Under the pieces are notes generated by a model. It was not told the origin of the DNA, did not search any database, and saw nothing but the letters and a program-made list of their open reading frames with translations. A program made the translations under genes and the position numbers. This document shows positions 1 to 5,893 of a stretch of 6,372 bases of DNA, in pieces. This DNA is from JBBRUG01 sp038247995 (GTDB taxonomy: Bacteria; Chloroflexota; Chloroflexia; Chloroflexales; Chloroflexaceae), in contig JBBRUG010000336.1 in the NCBI GenBank assembly GCA_038247995.1, positions 1 through 6,372 of the forward strand, given 5' to 3'. Numbering within the stretch: the stretch's first letter is position 1; each line of letters begins with the position of its first letter.

Positions 1-3000
1 GAGTCAGGTTGCCCAATGCATTGGAGCTATACTTCTGGGTCAAGCGCAAGGCACCGTCCCAGAACATCAGGCCGTCGCTTGCCCACAGATTGTTGCCGTC
101 CGTGGCATCGCGGTCATAGGTGACGGTACGCGCCTCGGCTTGAATGGGGGTGGTGCTGCCGAACTGGATGTGATCGACAAACAGGTTGCGGTCGCCGGTG
201 CTGGTCGCATTGTTGTCGTACACAATGTCCACCAGGTCGGTCGGCCCAATCGCGCTCGTCAGTGTATGGGTGTAGTTCGCCCAGTTGGCGTTGTTCACCG
301 TCCAGGTCTGCACCACTGTGCCGTTTACCCGCAGCTTCATCGTCGGCCAGCCGCCGGCGTCTTGCCCACGGGCGCGCACCGTGACTGTCGTTCCGCTGGC
401 AACCGTGGACGGGATCGCGCTTGCGCTGGTCAGCCGGTCGCGCTCGTCATAGCGGAACGTCTGTACCGCCGAATCGCGGTTGTCGCGAATCGAGGTGATG
501 TTCCCGACGCCGTCGTAGGTGTAGCTGCGATCGAAGACCTGCCCTGGGGTGGCGCTGCCCACGCGCAGCCGGCTCAGCAAGCCGCGCTCGTTGTAGCTCC
601 AGGTCTGCGGCACTGTATTGCTCAGTGTCATCGTGCTGGGCTGGTTCAGCGCGGTATGTGTCGCATTCGTAACGTAGCAGGTTGTGCTACACGCACTGGT
701 CTGCCGCCAGGCCGCATCGTAGGTGTAATTGAGTTGCTCTATTCCACCTCCGACCGTTGGATACTTGACCCAGCTTACCAGGTCGTTGCTGTGGTAACCC
801 CACTCAAACGTGCGCGTGCCCGTAACGCCGGCGATGCTATGCACCGCCTTGATGGTGCGCCCACGCGCATCATAGTTCCAGGATGTCCCGGTGCCGCTGC
901 TGCTGGTGCTCGTCAGCCGTCCGCGCCCGTTGGAACTCGTGCTTTGGTCATAGGTATAGGTCACGCTCGGCGTTGCCGGAACACTTGTCGCGCAGGTCGT
1001 TCCGCTGACAAAGTGCTTGGCGGTGGAGCGCTCCATCGCATCGTAGTAGAAGCAGATACTCTGCCCGCGCGCATCGCTCTGCCGCCACAGATTGCCGTCG
1101 CCCCAATAGGCGTAGGTCCATGCATTTGTCGCGCCGCCCATGTTGGGCTCTTCCATGCGCGTCTTGCGCCCTAGGCTGTCGTACTGCATCTTCGTCAAGT
1201 TGCCGCCGTGGTCTTGCACTTGTGTCAGCAGATCCAGGCTGTTGTAGGTGTAGCGCGTCGTCGCATTGCCACTGCTCTGCACCTCGACGATCTTCCGCAG
1301 GCGGCCCAGGCTATCGCTCAGGTTCTGAATTTGACGACTGTTGTCGTTGGTGATCGTCTGTTTATTCAGCCAATTGCCGGTTCCGTCCTGCTCCAGCGTA
1401 TAGGCATAGGTCGTGGAGCGCTGATTGTCGCTCGTATCACTGGGGTCATACACATCGACTCGGCTGACCCGCCCGAGCATGTCGTAGCTCGTCGTTGTCC
1501 AGCGCATCGTTGCCGTTGCGCCCGGATTGGTGTACTGATAGAAGCTGCCACTGGTATCGGTCACATACCGCGCCTGGCTTTGTTGGCGTACGCGTCCCAG
1601 CGCATCGTACACACTGTCATTGACGATGTTCTGCCAGGTCGTGCCGCTGCTACTCTCCAGCTTGGTCTGCACCTGACGCCCCATGCCATCATAGAAGAGC
1701 TGGGTGACGCGCCGGTCACTGGACGAGTCTCGTTGCGCAATCGCATACCGGAACGGCTGTTCGGTATCGTAGTACGCCGCTTCCAGCGTGGGGAAGCCGG
1801 TCCCGTCACCCGGCTTACGGATCGTCTGAAGGCGGCCATGCACATCATAGGTCGCTGTTGTGGTCTGATTGTTGAAGTCGGTAATGCTGGTGATCGTCCC
1901 CAGACGCAGATCGTACGCTGCCGACTCGGTCAGCGCTGTGCCGCCCGGTGCAATTGGGTACTGCACACTAATTGGCAAGTGCCGGAACAGGTTATGGTAT
2001 CCGGTTGTCGTCGTGCGGGCCGTGCTTCCGTTGCCTGGCGCACTCGCCGACCAGGCACTGCCGTTCCACTTCACCCACCCCGCGCCGGCATACGTGGTTG
2101 TCCCCGTGACGTTGCCCCAACTGTTATAGGCATAGGTCGTATCGGTGCCATTGAGCTGCACATTCACAAACGAACTGCTGGTCAGGCCGCCAATGTTGAA
2201 TACCTTGATTTCACGGGTCATCCGCCCCAGCGTGCCCACTGCACCCAGCGTCGTATTGTTGCCGTCGTAGAAGCGCTGGGTATGCGCAAGGTAGGCACCG
2301 CTGCTGTCGCGGATGGTCATGGCAATCAGCCGGTCGGCCAACAGGAGTCCCGTGTTTGCCGGTGCGGCATATGCATATTCCGTCCGCCGCACCCGTGTGT
2401 TCTGCTGATCGTAGACATCAACACACGTCGCCTGCCCATACGCATTGGGCGCACCTGTACCACAACCATTATAAAAATAGTCTGTGCGCGTACTGCTGGT
2501 GTTCGCGCCACTGATCAGGGTCTCGGTCACCCGCGACTGCCCCGTGAAGGCCCGCCACAATCCGGCGCGTTTGTAGTTATTTGGGGTGGCGCTGGTGTAG
2601 AACGGCAGCGGGTGATACGAATACAGCGTCTCGGTGCGCTGGAGCGCAGTTCCGCTGCTGTTCTGCACCTCACGCCTGTAGGCACGCCCCTTCCATGCCT
2701 CGCGTTTCACCATCTCCTGATAACAACTATTCGTTTCGTCGAGATATTGATTGCCGCCGCTTGGCGCCGGCAGGAGCGCAGGCGTGCATCCACTACTTCC
2801 TTGAAAGAACGCGGTCTGCGTTTGCTGGAGCAGGGACGCACCCGTCGTGCTTCCATCATAGACCCGTGCGGTGACCGTAAAGTGCCCCCTGAATTCCCCA
2901 CGTTCCGGGCGTGCGAGATAGACTCGACTATCACCCGTAAAGCCGGGCGGCGTATAACGGGCATACCAAACCGTCGCCGATTGATCCTGGGTGTTCAGGG

Positions 3001-5542
3001 CAGGATTGGTGTACGCATAGGTGGTAAGGGTACTCTTACTGTAGGGCTTGCCGGCGATGTCTTCCTGGAGCATCTGGCTGACCCGGAAGCGATACGCGTA
3101 TGGGCTGCCGTGGTAGTAGCTATACGGCGGTGGAATTTGACCAGGGTTTGTGCCAACGGTGAGCCACACGTGCTCATAGGTCAGCGTCATCCGCCCGCCC
3201 TGACCGTTATTGACCGTGTGCAAACGATTCCACCCCGGCGTTGGTGGCGTTGGCGTGGTTGTCACGCGATCGGTGCGGTACGTGAAGGTGGTTGCCGGGA
3301 GATAACTCCACGCCGTCCCCGTCCAGCCGCCACGCTGCACCGAGGTGAGAGTTAACATCCGCTGGCCTTCCGGGCCATCACTCCGGACACTATTCGCACT
3401 TGTGGCATAGCCAAACTGCCAGCGCGTCACTTCCTGCGCGGTTGTGCCTGAGGGGTACGCATAGAAGACAACAGCATCGAGGCGATATTTCTCGTGCGGG
3501 GCACCGCGCCCGGCATCAACGGCATTTGGATCAAAGGGATTGGTGCCGATTTGATTGCCCGAAAAGTCCCATTTTTCATCGACACCTGCGGTTTGACCGG
3601 TAAACCGATTATTGGCGATGAACTCCAGGAGATACCGCGAAGTACCAGTTCCAGGCGGATCACCATCACGACCCCAACGGATACGTAAAAGACGATACGT
3701 CGGATTAATCGTCGTTCCATACAGCGGATCAGGGTCGGTCGCATACTCAAACGTTATCTGATTACCACTCGGGTCAATCACCGACGTCAGCAGCCACTTG
3801 TACGTCTCGTACCTGTCCGGCGCTTTCCAGCCCCACACCAGGGAGACGGTGAAGTTATAACGTGTGCCATCCGGCGCCCAGGTCGTCCAGGTATTGTTTG
3901 CATTGGCCTGAATCCGCCAATAGGCTTCATCAACGATATGCCAGTTCCACTCGGTGAGGTTGTTGGGATTGCCGGTAGTATCACTCCCCGGCCCATTGAT
4001 ATGATTGCCGCGCACAATATCAAACGAGTGGCCCATCGCCGTGAGCGCAAAGTGATCCCAATTCTCGCAACAGCTATTCTTGTTGCGCGAAATCGAACCG
4101 CCAGCCTCCAGACTCCAGCCCCGGCCTACCCAACTTGCCTGAGCCTTATTCGCCGATCCGCCGGGGCCATCATCGCTGTTACTGGAGTAGCTGAGCACGA
4201 CATTCGGCTTCATGCCGCCTACACCGGCGGGAACATCGAGTGGATAGGAGTATTGTGCCCCGCCAGTGAATTCACTGACCTGCCAGCCCTGGAGCGAGGG
4301 GATGAACGCTGATGACGGCGACAGCCCATTTCCTAACTGGAACGCACTGAAGTGATCGACCATCGCCGAGACGGTCTGCGCTTCGTGATCGACCGTCGTT
4401 TCCAGCGGCACCCAGGCGCCCCGCTCGGTGACGCCATCAGAACGCACCACCTCGACATCAGGATCGAACCAGAAAACGGTCAGTCGCCCCGGTAAAATGT
4501 CCAGTACCCGCAACTGCTCCGACGTGTAGCGCATGCGAATCGTTACCGGAGCATCAAAGGTGGAGACGTAGCGCCCCTGGAGGTCGCGGGCGTCGAGATG
4601 AATCGTGCCAAAGCCCGCGTAGCCGGCGGGGCGAGCCGGCGGAATCGGCTTGCCTTCGGCGCGTAAGCTCCCCTCGGCCTCATCGGCGAAGCGGAAGGTG
4701 AGATTCAGCGCCTCCTTGGCGGCATTGGGCGGAAACTGCACCTCCACGCGCCCCGTCGGGCTCCGCAATGTCGCCGGCGTACCGGGAGTGAACCGTGCTT
4801 CACCCGATACCGAAGGAACCGGTGCTGGTTGTGGGGCAGGGCTCGGCGCCGCCGCTGCATCTGTATCCGCCTCCGGGGTGATCGCTGCTTCGTCCGTTTC
4901 CGATGCTGGTGTGGCTGTGTTCGTCGGATCGGCTTCGGGCGTCAGGAGCGGCGTCGCAAGCGAAGTGTCATCATCGGTACGCGCCTTCGGGAGCGCCCGT
5001 TCATCAACCAGCGCACCGCCAACGCCCGTCGCAGGCACATCAAGCCAACGTGCTTGAACAGCGGGCTCAATCACCAATGCTTCCCCGCGCGGCATGCGGT
5101 TCAGACGCATCCGGGTCGTGACCATCGTGTGCGCTTCACCCTTCAGCGAACCAAGCTTCCATTCCCACCCGGAACCATTCGCTTGCGGTGCATCCGGGCC
5201 GGCCGTCACGCCATCGGGGAGCGGCAGCGTCATCACCAGATCCTCAGCCGGATCAAGTGAGCGATTGGCGATCTGCACCGACACCGTGATCCATTCACCG
5301 ACACGCACAATCTCGGGCTCGGTGAAGACCGCGACGGCCAGCGTCGGTCGCGGCGTGCTCACCGTCGTGGTGGGCAGCTCTGGAACGGGAACAGGATCAG
5401 GGAACGGGGACTCGATGAGTGACGGTTGCACATCGGGGATCGCTGGCGCTTCTTGGGCGCGGAGTGGTGCAGCAGGCAGTAACTGCGCAAGAAACATGAC
5501 GAGAAGGGCGATGGTCAAAAACGTCGCGCGCTGCCGCTGCAT
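1..5542 (-). CDS. Exported giant Rhs/YD-repeat protein, 3' end outside window
   Basis: One open frame of 1847 codons runs from the ATG at 5542-5540 to the left edge with no stop. The start is supported by GGAG seven bases upstream and by an immediate signal peptide. Order of parts: signal peptide (1-29); Pro-rich linker (31-67); DUF11-like domain (68-165); Pro/Ala/Thr/Asp linker (168-247); beta-sandwich-like domain (248-400) ending in VDHFSAFQL; SpvB/TcB-like start (428-487) with LSYSS and GRGWSLEAGGSISR; Rhs-type middle region (488-1207) with GWNRLHTVNNGQGG near 770-781, RPERGEFRGH at 878-887 and WKGRAYRREV near 950; YD repeats (1208-1707); CBM60-like module (1714-1833); YD motif resuming (NALGNLT). 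Rhs/Tc-B/C/teneurin relatives fold into a hollow shell, often enclosing a C-terminal effector. The C-terminus is not visible, so toxin, adhesin or wall-associated roles stay open. The family call is firm; the function is inferred. Confidence 0.93.
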   Translation of the reverse strand, partial: MQRQRATFLTIALLVMFLAQLLPAAPLRAQEAPAIPDVQPSLIESPFPDPVPVPELPTTTVSTPRPTLAVAVFTEPEIVRVGEWITVSVQIANRSLDPAEDLVMTLPLPDGVTAGPDAPQANGSGWEWKLGSLKGEAHTMVTTRMRLNRMPRGEALVIEPAVQARWLDVPATGVGGALVDERALPKARTDDDTSLATPLLTPEADPTNTATPASETDEAAITPEADTDAAAAPSPAPQPAPVPSVSGEARFTPGTPATLRSPTGRVEVQFPPNAAKEALNLTFRFADEAEGSLRAEGKPIPPARPAGYAGFGTIHLDARDLQGRYVSTFDAPVTIRMRYTSEQLRVLDILPGRLTVFWFDPDVEVVRSDGVTERGAWVPLETTVDHEAQTVSAMVDHFSAFQLGNGLSPSSAFIPSLQGWQVSEFTGGAQYSYPLDVPAGVGGMKPNVVLSYSSNSDDGPGGSANKAQASWVGRGWSLEAGGSISRNKNSCCENWDHFALTAMGHSFDIVRGNHINGPGSDTTGNPNNLTEWNWHIVDEAYWRIQANANNTWTTWAPDGTRYNFTVSLVWGWKAPDRYETYKWLLTSVIDPSGNQITFEYATDPDPLYGTTINPTYRLLRIRWGRDGDPPGTGTSRYLLEFIANNRFTGQTAGVDEKWDFSGNQIGTNPFDPNAVDAGRGAPHEKYRLDAVVFYAYPSGTTAQEVTRWQFGYATSANSVRSDGPEGQRMLTLTSVQRGGWTGTAWSYLPATTFTYRTDRVTTTPTPPTPGWNRLHTVNNGQGGRMTLTYEHVWLTVGTNPGQIPPPYSYYHGSPYAYRFRVSQMLQEDIAGKPYSKSTLTTYAYTNPALNTQDQSATVWYARYTPPGFTGDSRVYLARPERGEFRGHFTVTARVYDGSTTGASLLQQTQTAFFQGSSGCTPALLPAPSGGNQYLDETNSCYQEMVKREAWKGRAYRREVQNSSGTALQRTETLYSYHPLPFYTSATPNNYKRAGLWRAFTGQSRVTETLISGANTSSTRTDYFYNGCGTGAPNAYGQATCVDVYDQQNTRVRRTEYAYAAPANTGLLLADRLIAMTIRDSSGAYLAHTQRFYDGNNTTLGAVGTLGRMTREIKVFNIGGLTSSSFVNVQLNGTDTTYAYNSWGNVTGTTTYAGAGWVKWNGSAWSASAPGNGSTARTTTTGYHNLFRHLPISVQYPIAPGGTALTESAAYDLRLGTITSITDFNNQTTTATYDVHGRLQTIRKPGDGTGFPTLEAAYYDTEQPFRYAIAQRDSSSDRRVTQLFYDGMGRQVQTKLESSSGTTWQNIVNDSVYDALGRVRQQSQARYVTDTSGSFYQYTNPGATATMRWTTTSYDMLGRVSRVDVYDPSDTSDNQRSTTYAYTLEQDGTGNWLNKQTITNDNSRQIQNLSDSLGRLRKIVEVQSSGNATTRYTYNSLDLLTQVQDHGGNLTKMQYDSLGRKTRMEEPNMGGATNAWTYAYWGDGNLWRQSDARGQSICFYYDAMERSTAKHFVSGTTCATSVPATPSVTYTYDQSTSSNGRGRLTSTSSSGTGTSWNYDARGRTIKAVHSIAGVTGTRTFEWGYHSNDLVSWVKYPTVGGGIEQLNYTYDAAWRQTSACSTTCYVTNATHTALNQPSTMTLSNTVPQTWSYNERGLLSRLRVGSATPGQVFDRSYTYDGVGNITSIRDNRDSAVQTFRYDERDRLTSASAIPSTVASGTTVTVRARGQDAGGWPTMKLRVNGTVVQTWTVNNANWANYTHTLTSAIGPTDLVDIVYDNNATSTGDRNLFVDHIQFGSTTPIQAEARTVTYDRDATDGNNLWASDGLMFWDGALRLTQKYSSNALGNLT
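44..403 (-). other. CBM60-like carbohydrate-binding module nested in the YD-repeat shell
   Basis: Residues 1714-1833. The strand VTVRARGQDAGGWPTMKLRV, then VVQTWTV, DLVDIVYDNNA and DRNLFVDHIQF, and a closing GLMFWDGALRL match what I know of the CBM60 pattern ('V-x-A-R-G ... L-x-V-x-G ... F/Y-x-N-D/D-N ... R-x-L-x-V-D-x-I', ending near W-x-G-A-L-x-F). CBM60 members bind xylan or other beta-glycans through a calcium ion. The module interrupts the YD array: YDERDRLTSA ends at residue 1707, and a YD-type motif (NALGNLT) resumes near 1841. It is in frame with the same codon style as its surroundings. Sugar binding here is inferred from the pattern, not shown. Confidence 0.6.
425..1921 (-). repeat. 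YD (Rhs) repeat region inside the giant protein
   Basis: Residues 1208-1707 hold about sixteen copies of the Y-D-x-x-G-R/N-L/I-x-x-x motif. Clear ones are YDVHGRLQTI, YDGMGRQVQT, YDALGRVRQQ, YDMLGRVSRV, YDSLGRKTRM, YDARGRTIKA, YDGVGNITSI and YDERDRLTSA. Several are degenerate (NLSDSLGRLRKI, YTYNSLDLLTQV, YDAAWRQTSA). In structures of Rhs, TcC and teneurin proteins these repeats form beta-hairpins that spiral into a hollow shell. The repeats are diverged, so the DNA is not a recent tandem expansion. Confidence 0.9.
4082..4261 (-). other. SpvB/TcB-like shell start of the Rhs protein
   Basis: Residues 428-487 contain YSYPLDVPAGVGGMKPN, VVLSYSSNS and then WVGRGWSLEAGGSISRN. This set (P-x-G-x-G-G-x-x-P, L-x-Y-S-S, G-x-G-W-x-L-x-x-G-x-I-x-R) is the hallmark at the N-terminus of the SpvB/TcB family and of many Rhs shells. 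I see no FG-GAP/VCBS propeller repeats between it and the Rhs region. The protein is therefore not a typical TcB, and no TcA-like gene is visible nearby. Confidence 0.7.
4343..4801 (-). other. Beta-sandwich-like domain of the Rhs protein (ZU5-like, tentative)
   Basis: Residues 248-400. The run SPTGRVEVQFPPNAAKEAL, a middle YTSEQLRVLDILPGRLTVFW and the closing TVSAMVDHFSAFQLG resemble ZU5-type or similar beta-sandwich domains, in which a 'G-x-V-x-V-x-F-P-P-x-A' opening and a 'D-H-F-S-x-F' closing are typical. It sits directly before the Rhs shell and may be its N-terminal cap or an exposed stalk. The family name is uncertain; that it is a folded domain between two linkers is reasonably clear. 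Confidence 0.4.
5048..5341 (-). other. DUF11-like beta domain of the Rhs protein
   Basis: Residues 68-165. The motif run TEPEIVRVGEWITVSVQIAN, then DLVMTLPLPDGV, a GWEWKLGSL turn and a basic RMRLNRMPRG stretch follow the pattern of conserved-repeat (DUF11) immunoglobulin-like domains found in exported surface proteins. Such domains act as spacers or stalks. The match is by pattern only. A Pro/Ala/Thr/Asp-rich linker (residues 168-247, 4802-5041) follows. Confidence 0.6.
5456..5542 (-). other. Signal peptide of the Rhs protein
   Basis: Residues 1-29 have a short basic start (MQRQRAT), a hydrophobic core (FLTIALLVMFLAQLLPA) and a likely signal peptidase I site after LRA, just before QEAPAIP. 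No cysteine lies near the cleavage point, so this is not a lipoprotein signal. The mature protein then starts with a proline-rich spacer, as is common for exported multidomain proteins. It indicates Sec-type export of the whole shell protein, unlike many cytoplasmic Rhs effectors delivered by type VI secretion. Confidence 0.85.
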
Positions 5543-5549
5543 AGATCTA

Positions 5550-5553
5550 CTCC
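5550..5553 (-). promoter_or_regulatory. Ribosome binding site of the Rhs gene
   Basis: On the minus strand GGAG lies seven bases upstream of the ATG at 5542 (GCGGAGTAGATCTATG). This spacing is good for translation and supports the chosen start over the next in-frame ATG (residue 16), which lies inside the hydrophobic core of the signal peptide. Confidence 0.75.
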
Positions 5554-5567
5554 GCACCATCAAGAAA

Positions 5568-5601
5568 GCCGGCCAGATCACCTAATCGGCCAACCACCAC
5601 C
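5568..5601 (-). promoter_or_regulatory. Leader hairpin and GG-tract motif of the Rhs mRNA
   Basis: In the putative minus-strand leader, GUUGGCC (5594-5588) can pair with GGCCGGC (5574-5568) around a 13-base loop, using two G-U pairs. The overlapping GGTGGTGGTTGG (5601-5590) has four GG runs with one- or two-base loops, enough for a two-tetrad quadruplex. The two folds share bases and would exclude each other. Both lie upstream of the ribosome binding site, so an effect on translation is conceivable but unproven. Confidence 0.3.
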
Positions 5602-5653
5602 ACGTATGCCACAGATACATGAGGAAAAATGGACATCCACAAGGGATGCATAA

Positions 5654-5681
5654 AGCATACTATTCCTAAGGAATTTGTCCA
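5654..5681 (-). promoter_or_regulatory. Candidate sigma-70 promoter of the Rhs gene
   Basis: On the minus strand TGGACA (5681-5676) and TATGCT (5659-5654) are separated by 16 bases in an AT-rich patch of the intergenic region. Transcription from here would give a leader of about 100 bases. The spacing is one base short of ideal and both boxes are imperfect, so this is the best candidate rather than a certain promoter. A palindrome fills most of the spacer. Confidence 0.4.
5662..5674. promoter_or_regulatory. Perfect 13-base palindrome, possible operator
   Basis: ATTCCTAAGGAAT is a perfect 6-base inverted repeat around one central A. It lies between the candidate -35 and -10 boxes of the Rhs gene, the classic position for a repressor or a spacer-acting activator. 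No protein can be named for it. Confidence 0.4.
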
Positions 5682-5687
5682 TGCATC

Positions 5688-5784
5688 GAACGGTCTATAT
5701 CCCCTGTATCGTTCGGTATGTATCCTTCGGTCTCTACCGCCTGACGACATGAGCCGTTTGGCATGGGCCGTTCGGTCTATACCC
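5688..5784. repeat. Four degenerate copies of a 15-base repeat upstream of the Rhs gene
   Basis: Copies start at 5688 (GAACGGTCTATATCC), 5711 (GTTCGGTATGTATCC), 5725 (CTTCGGTCTCTACCG) and 5770 (GTTCGGTCTATACCC). All are in the same orientation and match the consensus GTTCGGTCTATAYCC with zero to three differences. Start-to-start distances are 23, 14 and 45 bases. The second and third copies share one base. The cluster lies just upstream of the candidate promoter and could be a multi-site binding region. Confidence 0.5.
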
Positions 5785-5797
5785 TGCCGCCCATGCC
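5760..5797. repeat. 9-base inverted repeat flanking a repeat copy
   Basis: GGCATGGGC (5760-5768) and GCCCATGCC (5789-5797) are exact reverse complements separated by 20 bases. The enclosed segment holds the best-matching copy of the 15-base repeat (5770-5784). It could form a cruciform or RNA stem, or be a dimeric binding site. It is not followed by a T-run, so it is not a terminator in its own right. Confidence 0.5.
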
Positions 5798-5808
5798 GTT
5801 CTGATGCG

Positions 5809-5842
5809 CAAAAAGAAAATACCCCGACAGGTACGTCAGGGT
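5809..5842 (-). terminator. Rho-independent terminator of the response regulator gene
   Basis: In minus-strand RNA ACCCUGAC (5842-5835) pairs with GUCGGGGU (5828-5821) over all eight positions, one a G-U pair, with a six-base loop. It is followed at once by AUUUUCUUUUU (5820-5810). On the plus strand the same stem has a C-A mismatch and no T-run after it, so termination is directed at transcripts reading leftward. It lies about 50 bases past the regulator stop and separates that gene from the Rhs gene. Confidence 0.8.
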
Positions 5843-5893
5843 GGGTGAGATGGCTCGTTGAGCCGAAGGATCAGCATGGCTGCGGCTTCGACC

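Noticed and set aside
140..1174. Plus-strand open frame of 344 codons
   Set aside because: It is in the same antisense register over the YD-repeat and CBM60-like part of the Rhs gene. The opposite strand gives clear YD motifs, which settles the coding strand.
1208..3355. Long plus-strand open frame of 715 codons
   Set aside because: It lies exactly codon-on-codon opposite the Rhs gene. In that register an antisense stop needs a sense TTA, CTA or TCA codon, which this gene uses rarely. The translation has no recognisable domain and is rich in Arg, Ala, Ile and Val as expected for an antisense shadow.
1..5542. Idea that the window carries an insecticidal toxin-complex (Tc) locus
   Set aside because: The SpvB/TcB-like start is real, but I see no TcB propeller repeats, no TcA gene and no separate TcC gene in the window. 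The protein has its own signal peptide.
4650..5585. Several overlapping plus-strand frames rich in Ser, Ala and Gly
   Set aside because: They face the low-complexity linker, beta domains and signal peptide of the Rhs protein. Their composition follows from the complementary strand, and they lack convincing ribosome binding sites and domains.
5547..5750. Possible small minus-strand gene of 67 codons upstream of the Rhs start
   Set aside because: It would span the candidate promoter, palindrome and leader, it has no recognisable motif, and I see no convincing ribosome binding site for it.
5852..5864. Small hairpin GGCTC-GTT-GAGCC after the regulator stop
   Set aside because: The stem is only five pairs and no T-run follows in either direction. 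The neighbouring stem with a T-run is the likely terminator.
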